This document shows positions 16,643 to 24,459 of a stretch of DNA of 33,323 bases, in pieces. Every line of letters starts with the position of its first letter. Position 1 is the stretch's first letter. This stretch comes from Photobacterium sanctipauli (GTDB taxonomy: Bacteria > Pseudomonadota > Gammaproteobacteria > Enterobacterales > Vibrionaceae), in contig NZ_PYMA01000030.1 of assembly GCF_003026495.1 (NCBI RefSeq), positions 1-33,323 of the forward strand. Reading direction: 5' to 3'. Below the pieces are notes generated by a model. It was not told where the DNA came from. It saw only the letters and a program-made list of their open reading frames with translations, and did not search any database. The position numbers were made by a program, and so were the translations under genes.

Positions 16643-17760
16643 CGATCATGGCGGCAACTGGCAACAAGCGCACCCTGAGTGACCGCTTACACATTGATGT
16701 GCCCCTATTGCTTGGGCTCTTAACCTTAATGGGCTTTGCATTGATGGTGATGTACAGCGCCAGCGGGCAAAGCATGCCAATGATGGAAAGGCAAGCCATC
16801 CGTATGGTGCTCTCGCTCGGGGTCATGTTTGTGCTGGCTCAGATCGCCCCGCGCCATTACGAAACCTGGGCTCCCTATCTGTTTGGGGCCGGCCTGCTGT
16901 TGCTACTTGGCGTCCTGTTTTTTGGTGAGGCATCAAAAGGTGCCCAGCGCTGGCTGAACCTCGGTTTTGTCCGCTTCCAGCCCTCGGAGCTGATCAAGCT
17001 GGCGGTGCCGCTCATGGTTGCCCGCTTTATTGGCAGCAGGCCACTTCCGCCAAGCTTCAAGAACTTGGTCATTGCTCTGGTGATGATCTTCGTCCCGACG
17101 ATCCTCATTGCCAAGCAACCCGATCTCGGTACATCGATCCTGATCGCGGCATCCGGGGTCTTTGTCTTGTTTCTATCAGGAATGAGCTGGAAGATCATCG
17201 GTGCTGCCGGCGTTTTGCTGGCCGGCTTTATTCCAGTCTTGTGGCTGTTTTTAATGCGCGACTACCAGCGGACACGGGTGCTCACCCTGTTTAACCCGGA
17301 GTCGGATCCGCTCGGGGCCGGCTACCACATCATCCAGTCAAAAATTGCGATTGGCTCGGGTGGGTTGTCGGGCAAGGGCTGGATGCAGGGCACCCAGTCC
17401 CAGTTGGAATTTTTGCCTGAGCGCCACACCGACTTTATCTTTGCGGTGATCGCCGAGGAATGGGGGCTAGTGGGTGTTGTCTGCCTATTGGCCATCTACC
17501 TATTTATTATCGGCCGTGGACTACTGCTGGCTAGCCGTGCCCAAACCGCCTTTGGCCGGATGATGGCAGGCAGTATCGTACTCAGCTTTTTTGTTTATAT
17601 CTTTGTAAATATTGGCATGGTAAGCGGCCTGCTTCCTGTGGTAGGGGTGCCCCTGCCACTGGTCAGCTACGGGGGAACCTCCATGGTGACCCTAATGGCC
17701 GGTTTCGGTATCCTGATGTCAATTCATACCCATAGAAAAATGTTGTCGAAGGCGACCTAA
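16639..17760 (+). CDS. mrdB: Rod-shape SEDS glycosyltransferase RodA
   Basis: This 373-residue polytopic protein of the SEDS family (E. coli RodA 370) has about ten hydrophobic segments. Family motifs include GAQRWLNLGFVRFQPSELIKLAVPL, the acidic loop IAEEWGLVG and the C-terminal PVVGVPLPLVSYGGTSM. RodA polymerises glycan strands from lipid II and pairs with PBP2. It overlaps mrdA by 4 bases and abuts rlpA exactly, which implies coupled expression. Confidence 0.97.
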   Translation: MTIMAATGNKRTLSDRLHIDVPLLLGLLTLMGFALMVMYSASGQSMPMMERQAIRMVLSLGVMFVLAQIAPRHYETWAPYLFGAGLLLLLGVLFFGEASKGAQRWLNLGFVRFQPSELIKLAVPLMVARFIGSRPLPPSFKNLVIALVMIFVPTILIAKQPDLGTSILIAASGVFVLFLSGMSWKIIGAAGVLLAGFIPVLWLFLMRDYQRTRVLTLFNPESDPLGAGYHIIQSKIAIGSGGLSGKGWMQGTQSQLEFLPERHTDFIFAVIAEEWGLVGVVCLLAIYLFIIGRGLLLASRAQTAFGRMMAGSIVLSFFVYIFVNIGMVSGLLPVVGVPLPLVSYGGTSMVTLMAGFGILMSIHTHRKMLSKAT

Positions 17761-18567
17761 ATGCGTATTTCCCCATTATTCCTATTACTCGTACTGGCTG
17801 GCTGTAGCTCAACACCCAGCACTGAGCGCTATGATATCGCTGACGACATTGCCCCAGAATCATCGCCGACACTGGATCACATCGAGGATGCCCAGCCTCG
17901 TTATGAGCCAAAAAGCTTAGCGGGCAATAAAGATTACACCTTGCGCGGTAAGGACTACCAAATTGTCACCGGCTCTGATCCCTTCATCCAAGAAGGCGAT
18001 GCGTCATGGTACGGGCAAAAGTTCCACGGCCATCAAACATCGAACGGTGAAATCTACGATATGTACTCGATGACCGCTGCGCACAAAACGCTGCCGTTAC
18101 CGAGCTATGTCAAGGTGACCAACACCAACAACGGCAAAACCGCTATCGTGAGGGTCAACGACCGGGGGCCGTTCCACGAAGGCCGGATCATCGATCTCAG
18201 CATGGCAGCGGCGGCGCGCCTCGATGTGATCAAGCACGGTACGGCACCGGTGAAAATCGAACTGATCCAAGTTGCCAAGCCAGACAACCCGGAAGAATGG
18301 CAAAGCGCGAACCCTAACTATTATTTTGTTCAACTTGCTGCGGTCACCAACGAAGCGAAGGCACAAGAAATTGCCACAAAATTAGAACAAGAGTTCGATA
18401 CCAGCGTCGATATTAAAAAAGCGGACTCTGCCGAGATCTACCGCTTGCGCCTGGGGCCTTACATCGACCGGGATGAAGCTATTGAGCAACGCGATAAAGC
18501 CAAGGCGAGTTTGTACCCGCAAGCCTTTATTATTACCTCAAAGCGTGAACTCAAGCCTAAGACCTAA
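17761..18567 (+). CDS. rlpA: Septal-ring lytic transglycosylase lipoprotein RlpA
   Basis: This 268-residue lipoprotein has the lipobox LAGC with the cysteine near residue 15. A double-psi beta-barrel domain follows (about residues 75-170: DASWYGQKFHGHQTSNGEIYD, KVTNTNNGKTAIVRVNDRGPF, IIDLSMAAA), then a C-terminal SPOR domain (about 185-265). RlpA cleaves peptidoglycan strands lacking stem peptides, and the SPOR domain directs it to septa. It is shorter than E. coli RlpA (362) because the linker between DPBB and SPOR is short. It starts immediately after the rodA stop and is last in the operon. Confidence 0.94.
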   Translation: MRISPLFLLLVLAGCSSTPSTERYDIADDIAPESSPTLDHIEDAQPRYEPKSLAGNKDYTLRGKDYQIVTGSDPFIQEGDASWYGQKFHGHQTSNGEIYDMYSMTAAHKTLPLPSYVKVTNTNNGKTAIVRVNDRGPFHEGRIIDLSMAAAARLDVIKHGTAPVKIELIQVAKPDNPEEWQSANPNYYFVQLAAVTNEAKAQEIATKLEQEFDTSVDIKKADSAEIYRLRLGPYIDRDEAIEQRDKAKASLYPQAFIITSKRELKPKT

Positions 18568-18581
18568 CCAAGCCTGTTATT

Positions 18582-18605
18582 GAAAGGCCACACCAGTGGC
18601 CTTTC
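18582..18605 (+). terminator. Terminator-like hairpin after rlpA
   Basis: GAAAGGCCAC (18582-18591) pairs perfectly with GTGGCCTTTC (18596-18605) around ACCA. The downstream T-run is short, so efficiency may be moderate. Confidence 0.65.
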
Positions 18606-18626
18606 GAACACTGCACACTTCCCCCA

Positions 18627-18662
18627 GGTCATCAAAATGACAAAGCTGACAGCTTGATGACC
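18627..18662. promoter_or_regulatory. Inverted repeat upstream of dacA
   Basis: GGTCATCAA (18627-18635) and TTGATGACC (18654-18662) are perfect inverted 9-mers separated by 18 bases, which themselves contain an AAGCT/AGCTT inverted pair. It lies just upstream of the predicted dacA promoter, so an operator or a small stem-loop is possible. Confidence 0.4.
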
Positions 18663-18689
18663 TCCAGCACTGGTCTGCAAATGACAATC

Positions 18690-18698
18690 TGATATAGT
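18690..18698 (+). promoter_or_regulatory. Predicted extended -10 promoter of dacA
   Basis: TGATATAGT at 18690-18698 is an extended -10 with hexamer TATAGT. There is no good -35 at normal spacing. The start codon is 43 bases downstream. Confidence 0.45.
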
Positions 18699-18741
18699 GT
18701 GTAAAATTTTTTTGCTATCGACAAATTAAGTTACAACCATC

Positions 18742-19917
18742 ATGAAGAAATCTGTTGCACTTATTCGCTCTGTCGCTGTTTCGGCAACGCTTCTTGCATC
18801 CATGACCGCTGCTGCAGCACCGGCTGTTGTGCCTGAAGCCCCGCAAATCGCAGCCAAGGGCTACGTCCTAATGGACTACCACTCAGGTGAAATCTTGGCC
18901 GGCAATAACGAATACAACCAAATTCCGCCAGCCAGCCTGACCAAGATGATGACCAGCTACGTTATCGGCCAAGAGGTCAACCGCGGCAACATCTCGATGG
19001 ATGACACGGTGGTGATCAGCAAAAATGCCTGGGCGAAGAACTTCCCTGGCTCATCGAAGATGTTCATCGAGGTGGGTAGCGAAGTTAAAGTCTCTGACCT
19101 AAACCGAGGCATTATCATTCAGTCAGGCAATGATGCCTGTGTAGCAATGGCAGAGCACGTTGCGGGGTCGGAAGACTCGTTCGTTGATCTCATGAACGCT
19201 TGGGCTAAGACCCTAGGTATGGACTCGACACACTTTGCCAACGTGCACGGTCTGGATAACCCTGACCTGTACACCACGCCTTACGACATGGCGCTATTGG
19301 CCCAAGGCCTGATCCGCGATGTTCCAGAAGAGTTCGCCATCTACAAAGAGAAATCTTTCACCTACAACGGTATTACTCAGTACAATCGCAACAGCCTGCT
19401 TTGGGACAAGAGCCTAAACGTTGATGGCCTGAAAACCGGCCACACCAACAACGCAGGTTACAGCCTAGTCAGCACGGCGACTGAAGGCCAAATGCGCCTA
19501 GTCGCAGTTGTAATGGGTACGAAAAACCCTAACGCCCGCAAGGCAGAAAGCAAGAAGCTACTCAACTACGGCTTCCGCTTCTTCGAAACCGTATCACCGC
19601 ACAAAGCTAACGAAACATTTGTATCTGAAAAGGTATGGATGGGCGATAAGGACGAAGTGTCTCTGGGCGTTAGCGAAGATACCTTCGTTACCCTACCTCG
19701 CGGCCAAACCAAGGATCTCACCGCTAGCTTTGTCCTTGAGAAAGAACTAAAAGCCCCTATCAGCAAAGGCGATGTTGTCGGCAAGCTTTACTACCGCGTT
19801 GGTGATGAAGATATTGCAGAGTACCCGCTGCTGGCACTGAACGATGTTAACGAAGGCGGCCTATTCAGCCGTTTGATTGATTACATCATGCTGCTGTTCA
19901 AGGGCTGGTTGAGCTAA
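18742..19917 (+). CDS. dacA: D-alanyl-D-alanine carboxypeptidase PBP5
   Basis: This 391-residue class C PBP has a signal peptide (cleavage near the AAAAAP stretch, residues 22-27). The active site is S65-L-T-K68 (SxxK), S128-G-N130 (SxN) and K231-T-G (KTG), with a C-terminal beta domain. The last ~20 residues (FSRLIDYIMLLFKGWLS) form the amphipathic anchor to the periplasmic face of the inner membrane. It trims the terminal D-Ala of stem peptides. It is a single-gene unit between terminators, in the same order as E. coli (rlpA-dacA-ybeD-lipB). Confidence 0.97.
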   Translation: MKKSVALIRSVAVSATLLASMTAAAAPAVVPEAPQIAAKGYVLMDYHSGEILAGNNEYNQIPPASLTKMMTSYVIGQEVNRGNISMDDTVVISKNAWAKNFPGSSKMFIEVGSEVKVSDLNRGIIIQSGNDACVAMAEHVAGSEDSFVDLMNAWAKTLGMDSTHFANVHGLDNPDLYTTPYDMALLAQGLIRDVPEEFAIYKEKSFTYNGITQYNRNSLLWDKSLNVDGLKTGHTNNAGYSLVSTATEGQMRLVAVVMGTKNPNARKAESKKLLNYGFRFFETVSPHKANETFVSEKVWMGDKDEVSLGVSEDTFVTLPRGQTKDLTASFVLEKELKAPISKGDVVGKLYYRVGDEDIAEYPLLALNDVNEGGLFSRLIDYIMLLFKGWLS

Positions 19918-19943
19918 GGGCTTAGCAACCAAGTACAACACGC

Positions 19944-19973
19944 AAAACGTCGCCTCACAGGCGGCGTTTTTTT
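19944..19973 (+). terminator. Rho-independent terminator of dacA
   Basis: AAAACGTCGCC (19944-19954) pairs with GGCGGCGTTTT (19960-19970) with one G-T wobble and a 5-base loop, followed by a T-run. Confidence 0.92.
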
Positions 19974-20029
19974 ATCCTCCCCTTTTTATCCAGCAACGCG
20001 GCAACGCCACCCAGGCGGCTGCGAATACT

Positions 20030-20111
20030 TGGACATGGCTGTCATCAGTTTTATACGCTTGCCGTCACTTTATCGACCAAACTTGTGTTCACGCACCTGA
20101 GCCATTAATAT
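20030..20111 (+). promoter_or_regulatory. Two candidate promoters for ybeD
   Basis: Upstream candidate: TGGACA (20030-20035), 16 bases, TATACG (20052-20057). Downstream candidate: TTGTGT (20083-20088), 17 bases, TAATAT (20106-20111). Each is a partial consensus match, and I cannot choose between them. Confidence 0.35.
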
Positions 20112-20159
20112 GCTCTGCTAAAACTTAAGTAACGCATATGCAATATCTCGGAGTTCAGA

Positions 20160-20435
20160 ATGCAGCAGCAAGAACAGCCAAAACTAAAAGACCTACTGGA
20201 GTTTCCTTGTAAGTTTACCTACAAGGTAATGGGTTACAACAAACCTGAGCTCCCAGATCTTGTAGTTGAAGTGATCCAGCGCCATGCACCGGGCGACTAC
20301 ACGCCGGACGTAAAACCAAGTGGCAAAGGCACTTACAGTGCGGTTTCTGTTTCAATCACCGCAACATCGATTGAACAAGTTGAGACGCTTTATAAAGAGC
20401 TGGGCGAAATCGACATCGTTCGCGTGGTGCTATAA
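20160..20435 (+). CDS. ybeD: UPF0250/YbeD-family protein
   Basis: This 91-residue protein (E. coli YbeD 87) has an ACT-like ferredoxin fold in the family. The conserved segments LKDLLEFPCKFTYKVMGYN and YSAVSVSITATSIEQVETLYKEL are present. Its role is not established; conserved linkage to lipB suggests a connection to lipoate metabolism. CGGAG lies 7 bases before the start ATG. A terminator separates it from lipB. Confidence 0.93.
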   Translation: MQQQEQPKLKDLLEFPCKFTYKVMGYNKPELPDLVVEVIQRHAPGDYTPDVKPSGKGTYSAVSVSITATSIEQVETLYKELGEIDIVRVVL

Positions 20436-20457
20436 CCCTCTCCAAACCCCTATAAAA

Positions 20458-20489
20458 TTGGCGGCTGTAAATTCAGCCGCCAAGTTTTA
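20458..20489 (+). terminator. Terminator between ybeD and lipB
   Basis: TTGGCGGCTG (20458-20467) pairs perfectly with CAGCCGCCAA (20474-20483) around TAAATT, followed by GTTTTAT. It suggests lipB-lipA has its own promoter or depends on read-through. Confidence 0.85.
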
Positions 20490-20491
20490 TA

Positions 20492-20505
20492 ATACCAATC
20501 GGTAT
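20492..20505. repeat. Small palindrome ATACC-N4-GGTAT
   Basis: ATACC (20492-20496) and GGTAT (20501-20505) flank AATC. It recalls the short ATACCAAT-type palindromes scattered through intergenic regions of marine gammaproteobacteria. Family membership cannot be tested from one copy. Confidence 0.3.
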
Positions 20506-20546
20506 CATGCACCCATGCGGGGTGTCATCATTTCAGGCCAAGCCGA

Positions 20547-21224
20547 GTGACAAACAATATGGGTGTTACATTGCAAAAGAAGATTATCATCAGAAATCTT
20601 GGCCGCCGGGACTACGAACCAACCTGGCAAGCCATGCACGAATTTACCGACCAGCGCAGTACCGACACACTGGACGAAATCTGGCTAGTTGAACACAACC
20701 CTGTGTTTACCCAAGGCCAAGCAGGAAAAGCCGAACACTTGCTCAACACCGGCGATATTCCTGTCGTTCAAAGTGATCGTGGCGGACAAGTCACCTACCA
20801 TGGACCTGGTCAGCTTGTTGCCTATATCTTAATTGATCTGCGCCGAGATAAATTAGGTGTGCGTGACCTAGTTACCCACATCGAAAATACTGTTATAAAT
20901 ACTCTCTCCCACTTTGGGATTGAATCTAATGCCCGCCCTGATGCGCCGGGTGTGTATGTCGACGGTCAGAAGATATGCTCACTAGGCTTGCGGATCAGAC
21001 GCGGTTGCTCTTTTCATGGTCTGGCACTCAATATCAATATGGATCTGGCGCCATTTCTGCGTATTAACCCTTGTGGCTATGCCGGAATGGAAATGACGCA
21101 AACAGCGTTGTTGAATGGCCCAGCTGAACTAATGGAAGTTCAGCCTGTACTTGTAGAAGAGCTGATCAAACTGCTCGATTATCAGAGCGTTGAGTGGAAA
21201 ACGGAAAGCAATTCAGATGAGTAA
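20547..21224 (+). CDS. lipB: Octanoyl-ACP:protein N-octanoyltransferase LipB
   Basis: LipB moves octanoate from ACP to lipoyl domains, the first step of lipoate synthesis. The 225-residue form begins at GTG 20547 with AGG 9 bases upstream. In-frame ATG 20559 or TTG 20571 are alternatives, and the conserved part starts at IIRNLGRRDYEP. Substrate-site sequence RGGQVTYHGPGQ, the catalytic lysine in KICSLGLRIRRG and the catalytic cysteine in RINPCGYAGME are all present. Its last 8 bases overlap the lipA start, so the two are coupled. Confidence 0.94.
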   Translation: MTNNMGVTLQKKIIIRNLGRRDYEPTWQAMHEFTDQRSTDTLDEIWLVEHNPVFTQGQAGKAEHLLNTGDIPVVQSDRGGQVTYHGPGQLVAYILIDLRRDKLGVRDLVTHIENTVINTLSHFGIESNARPDAPGVYVDGQKICSLGLRIRRGCSFHGLALNINMDLAPFLRINPCGYAGMEMTQTALLNGPAELMEVQPVLVEELIKLLDYQSVEWKTESNSDE

Positions 21225-22188
21225 ACCAATCAAAATCGAGAAAGGTGTCAAGTACCGCGATGCCGACAAAATGGCGCTGATCCCAACTCGCAATGTCGAA
21301 GTGGAAGAAGCTCCGAAGGAAGTACTGCGCAAGCCAGAATGGATGAAAATCAAGCTGCCATCCGACAGCCACCGCATCCAGGAAATTAAATCGGCGATGC
21401 GCAAAAACAACCTGAACTCAGTGTGTGAAGAAGCGTCGTGCCCAAACTTGGCCGAGTGTTTCAACCACGGTACAGCCACCTTTATGATCCTAGGTGCGAT
21501 CTGTACCCGCCGCTGCCCATTCTGTGACGTAGCGCATGGTCGTCCATTGCCACCGAATGCTGAAGAGCCAGTACAGCTAGCACAGACCATTGCAGATATG
21601 AAGCTACGCTATGTCGTGGTCACATCGGTTGACCGTGACGATCTGCGCGACGGCGGTGCCCAGCACTTTGCCGACTGTACCCGTGAAATCCGCGCCAAGA
21701 GCCCGAATATTAAAATCGAGACATTGGTGCCTGACTTCCGTGGCCGTATGGATCGCGCACTGGACATCCTGCGTGATAACCCGCCAGATGTTTTCAACCA
21801 CAACCTTGAAACCGCCCCTCGCCTTTACCGCAAGGCGCGCCCAGGCGCAAACTACCAGTGGTCGCTTGATCTGCTGAAAAAATTCAAGGAAATGCACCCG
21901 GAAGTGCCGACCAAATCGGGCTTGATGATGGGCTTGGGTGAAACCAAGGAAGAAATCATCGAAGTACTGAAAGATCTGCGTGCCCACGGTGTGACCATGC
22001 TAACACTAGGCCAGTACCTTGCGCCAAGCCGCCACCACTTGCCGGTTGAGCGCTATGTGCCGCCTGCCGAGTTTGAAGAGCTTAAAGAGATCGCGCTTGA
22101 CCTGGGCTTTACCCATGCAGCCTGTGGTCCGTTTGTTCGTTCGTCTTACCATGCCGACATGCAGGCACGTGGCGAAGAAGTAAAGTAA
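21217..22188 (+). CDS. lipA: Lipoyl synthase LipA
   Basis: This is a 323-residue radical-SAM enzyme that inserts two sulfurs into the octanoyl chain made by LipB. The auxiliary cluster cysteines are C70, C75 and C81 (CEEASCPNLAEC) and the radical-SAM motif is C96/C100/C103 (CTRRCPFC). The C-terminal RSSYHA provides the serine ligand known from this family. The start is set at ATG 21217 (MSKPIKIEKGVKYRDADKMALIP), which matches E. coli LipA. A GTG 27 bases upstream would add residues without family support. Confidence 0.97.
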   Translation: MSKPIKIEKGVKYRDADKMALIPTRNVEVEEAPKEVLRKPEWMKIKLPSDSHRIQEIKSAMRKNNLNSVCEEASCPNLAECFNHGTATFMILGAICTRRCPFCDVAHGRPLPPNAEEPVQLAQTIADMKLRYVVVTSVDRDDLRDGGAQHFADCTREIRAKSPNIKIETLVPDFRGRMDRALDILRDNPPDVFNHNLETAPRLYRKARPGANYQWSLDLLKKFKEMHPEVPTKSGLMMGLGETKEEIIEVLKDLRAHGVTMLTLGQYLAPSRHHLPVERYVPPAEFEELKEIALDLGFTHAACGPFVRSSYHADMQARGEEVK

Positions 22189-22207
22189 GCGGATAAGCTA
22201 CCTTCAT

Positions 22208-22246
22208 AAAAAAACCGCTATCAGCAAGGCTGGTAGCGGTTTTTTA
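22208..22246. terminator. Bidirectional terminator between lipA and bamC
   Basis: An 11-bp stem (CCGCTATCAGC with GCTGGTAGCGG, one T-G wobble) is flanked by an A-run before and a T-run after, so it can stop both convergent transcripts. It also marks the boundary between two blocks that lie far apart in E. coli. Confidence 0.93.
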
Positions 22247-22265
22247 TTATCTAGCGCAAAACAGG

Positions 22266-23294
22266 TTAGCTATTATTGGCACGGTCGATAGCTGCAGCGA
22301 GTACAGGCGCCAAGCTTTCCAGCGCTTCTTCAGTCACAGGCTTACCATCGGTATCCGTAATACTGATCGAAGTACGGTTGCCCAAATCACCAAGCTGGAT
22401 ATTATAACTGCTGTTATCCAGTGCGATAGGCCTTGTGCCAATTTCGGTCCAGAACTCATCATCCGGCGACTTGAAGCTCACTTCCACTGTACCTTGCGAA
22501 CGGTTACGCCCGTCGACAGTAAAGCCAAGCGATCCCAAGACATCAGGCAAGCGTTCCCAGAACACGTTGTAAGGTGCGCGAGCAATAATGACAGGTAATC
22601 CGCTGCGGTCCTGGCCCATCGAGATTGGGATTTGCTTCACCAGCTCCTGTGCTCTCAGTCGTGCCTGATCGCGCTCTTGCTGATCATAGCGGGCAACAAC
22701 CAAGTTGGTCATCAGGGTGCTGTAACGCTCTTTGTTATCAAGCGATACCGGCTGCTCAACCCCAGCCTCGCGCCAACCAATCAAGCTGATTTGGTAGGTA
22801 TTGCTACCACCTTGGGCGGACTTTTCGATCCGGTAACGGCTGCCGATCTCATGATCTTCATCGGCATTAGTCCAGCTAACCCAATCCGTTTCCATGACAT
22901 CAGCTGTTTGGCTACGCAAAGAAATGTTCTGCTCGGCGATCAGCTTCTGGGTTAGCGTCCATACCTTTGACAGCTCTTCGGGCTTCAATAGCACCAAAGT
23001 CACGCCATCCTCATGCTTCACGGTACGCGAGCCCGGGATCAAAGTCAGCACCTGCTGCGGTGGGCGGATATCTACCGCCGGACCCAACTCCCCTTGCACC
23101 TCTACCGCAGGAATGGCGTAATCGCTCACCTGCGATGACTGTGCATCGGCAGGTAGGTTCCACGCTTCCAGAGGCTTGGTATTGAGGTAATTAAAGTCCT
23201 GGTTTGCCTGACGGCGACGATCCGCACCATCAGAGCAACCAGCCAGCACTACAGCAGCAACACCTGCTGCGACCAGCTTATATTTGTAATTCAT
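22266..23294 (-). CDS. bamC: Outer-membrane assembly lipoprotein BamC
   Basis: This 342-residue lipoprotein has the lipobox VLAGC with lipidated C20. The N-terminal unstructured region contains the family segment NQDFNYLNTKPLEAWNLP, which in E. coli BamC lies on BamD. Two helix-grip domains follow (about residues 95-210 and 225-340). BamC is an accessory member of the BAM complex. It follows dapA by 30 bases, the same gene pair as E. coli dapA-bamC, and shares the terminator at 22208-22246 with lipA. Confidence 0.92.
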   Translation of the reverse strand: MNYKYKLVAAGVAAVVLAGCSDGADRRRQANQDFNYLNTKPLEAWNLPADAQSSQVSDYAIPAVEVQGELGPAVDIRPPQQVLTLIPGSRTVKHEDGVTLVLLKPEELSKVWTLTQKLIAEQNISLRSQTADVMETDWVSWTNADEDHEIGSRYRIEKSAQGGSNTYQISLIGWREAGVEQPVSLDNKERYSTLMTNLVVARYDQQERDQARLRAQELVKQIPISMGQDRSGLPVIIARAPYNVFWERLPDVLGSLGFTVDGRNRSQGTVEVSFKSPDDEFWTEIGTRPIALDNSSYNIQLGDLGNRTSISITDTDGKPVTEEALESLAPVLAAAIDRANNS

Positions 23295-23324
23295 TACGCT
23301 TTTGCGCTCCTACGCTTTCGCTAA

Positions 23325-24206
23325 TTACAGCAGTACGTTGGCATCCTTTAGAGCTTCTAATACTACTGGTTGTGCCGATTCACTCAGTTCAGTCAGTGGC
23401 AAGCGAAGATCACCGAACTTAATCAAACCCAGCTGATGCGCTGCCCACTTAACTGGGATCGGGTTTGATTCTACAAATAACTGAGTGTGCAACGGCATAA
23501 TACGTTGGTTAATCTCACTTGCCGCTTCAAGCTGGCCAGAAAGTGCCAACTTGAACATGGTCGCCATTTCAGCCGCCGCCACGTTCGCCGTGACAGAAAT
23601 TACGCCGTGGCCACCTTCAGCAACAAAGTCGAGCCCTGTCGCGTCATCACCGCTTAGTTGGATAAAGTCATCGCCACAAAGTTCCCGTGTTTTTTTCACG
23701 CGAGACAAATCAGCCGTGGCATCTTTAATACCGATGATGTTGTCAATCTTAGCAAGGCGAGCAACAGTTTCCGGCAGCAGGTCAACCGCTGTACGGCCCG
23801 GTACATTGTATAGGATCTGCGGCAAGTCAGTTGCTTCGGCAATCGCTTTGAAGTGCTGGTACAAACCTTCTTGCGTCGGCTTGTTGTAATAAGGCGTCAC
23901 GCTTAGGCATGCTGCAACACCGGTACCCGAGAACAATTTACTAAAGGTGATGGCTTCATGGGTCGCATTTGCACCCGTTCCCGCAATAACAGGAACACGG
24001 CCTTGTGCGTACTCCAACGTTTTAAGTACCACTTTTACGTGCTCGTCAACGGTCAGAGTTGCTGACTCGCCTGTGGTACCTACCGCCACGATTGCATCTG
24101 TCCCTGCTGCAATGTGGTATTCAACTAATGATGCCAAGCTTGCGTAATCAACTTCGCCGGCCTCATCAAGTGGTGTCACTAATGCCACCATACTTCCTGA
24201 AAACAT
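23325..24206 (-). CDS. dapA: 4-hydroxy-tetrahydrodipicolinate synthase DapA
   Basis: This is a 293-residue class I aldolase-type enzyme that condenses pyruvate with aspartate semialdehyde, committing carbon to diaminopimelate and lysine. The Schiff-base lysine is K161 (IIGIKDATAD), with T44/T45 (GTTGES), Y133 (ILYNVPGRT) and R138 also in place. The start is the ATG at 24206 (MFSGSMVALVTP): GGGGAG lies 6 bases before it. An ATG at 24212 directly abuts that Shine-Dalgarno sequence and is unlikely. The leader contains a long stem-loop (24233-24310). It is followed by bamC. Confidence 0.97.
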   Translation of the reverse strand: MFSGSMVALVTPLDEAGEVDYASLASLVEYHIAAGTDAIVAVGTTGESATLTVDEHVKVVLKTLEYAQGRVPVIAGTGANATHEAITFSKLFSGTGVAACLSVTPYYNKPTQEGLYQHFKAIAEATDLPQILYNVPGRTAVDLLPETVARLAKIDNIIGIKDATADLSRVKKTRELCGDDFIQLSGDDATGLDFVAEGGHGVISVTANVAAAEMATMFKLALSGQLEAASEINQRIMPLHTQLFVESNPIPVKWAAHQLGLIKFGDLRLPLTELSESAQPVVLEALKDANVLL

Positions 24207-24232
24207 GTCCATCTCCCCTTAAGAATTATTTC

Positions 24233-24310
24233 TTGGCAGCTTTATTATTTTGCCCACCAGCCAAGGACGCATCCTACTTGCCGGCAAAAGCCGAATAATA
24301 AAGCAGCCAA
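24233..24310 (-). promoter_or_regulatory. Structured 5' leader of dapA (long inverted repeat)
   Basis: TTGGCAGCTTTATTATT (24233-24249) and AATAATAAAGCAGCCAA (24294-24310) are complementary at 16 of 17 positions. Inside, TTGCC/GGCAA and AGGA/TCCT pairs allow further helices. On the minus strand the predicted promoter places the transcript start within a few bases of the outer arm, and the structure ends about 13 bases before the dapA Shine-Dalgarno. A small AAGAA/TTCTT hairpin (24221-24234) competes for two bases at its base. It does not resemble the lysine riboswitch. Confidence 0.55.
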
Positions 24311-24317
24311 GCTAACC

Positions 24318-24346
24318 ATACTACTTTTCAGCCAAAGTAAACTCAA
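24318..24346 (-). promoter_or_regulatory. Predicted promoter of dapA
   Basis: On the minus strand TTGAGT (24346-24341), a 17-base spacer and TAGTAT (24323-24318) match -35/-10 at 4 of 6 positions each with ideal spacing. Predicted start is near 24311-24313. Confidence 0.5.
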
Positions 24347-24459
24347 GACAGAAGAAAGTAAATCAGTGATCTACAGTCATAAACCGTTCGCTGATTTTTG
24401 CAGCATAGGTAACTTGGCGGATTCAAGGACTGTGCTACCATGCAAAGGGTGTTCACAAC

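Noticed and set aside
21190..21216. GTG start giving nine extra residues to LipA
   Set aside because: LipA family members begin at MSKPI, and the upstream bases are lipB coding sequence.
24233..24310. Lysine riboswitch upstream of dapA
   Set aside because: The element is about 80 bases with a simple long stem and lacks the five-helix junction and conserved core expected of that riboswitch.
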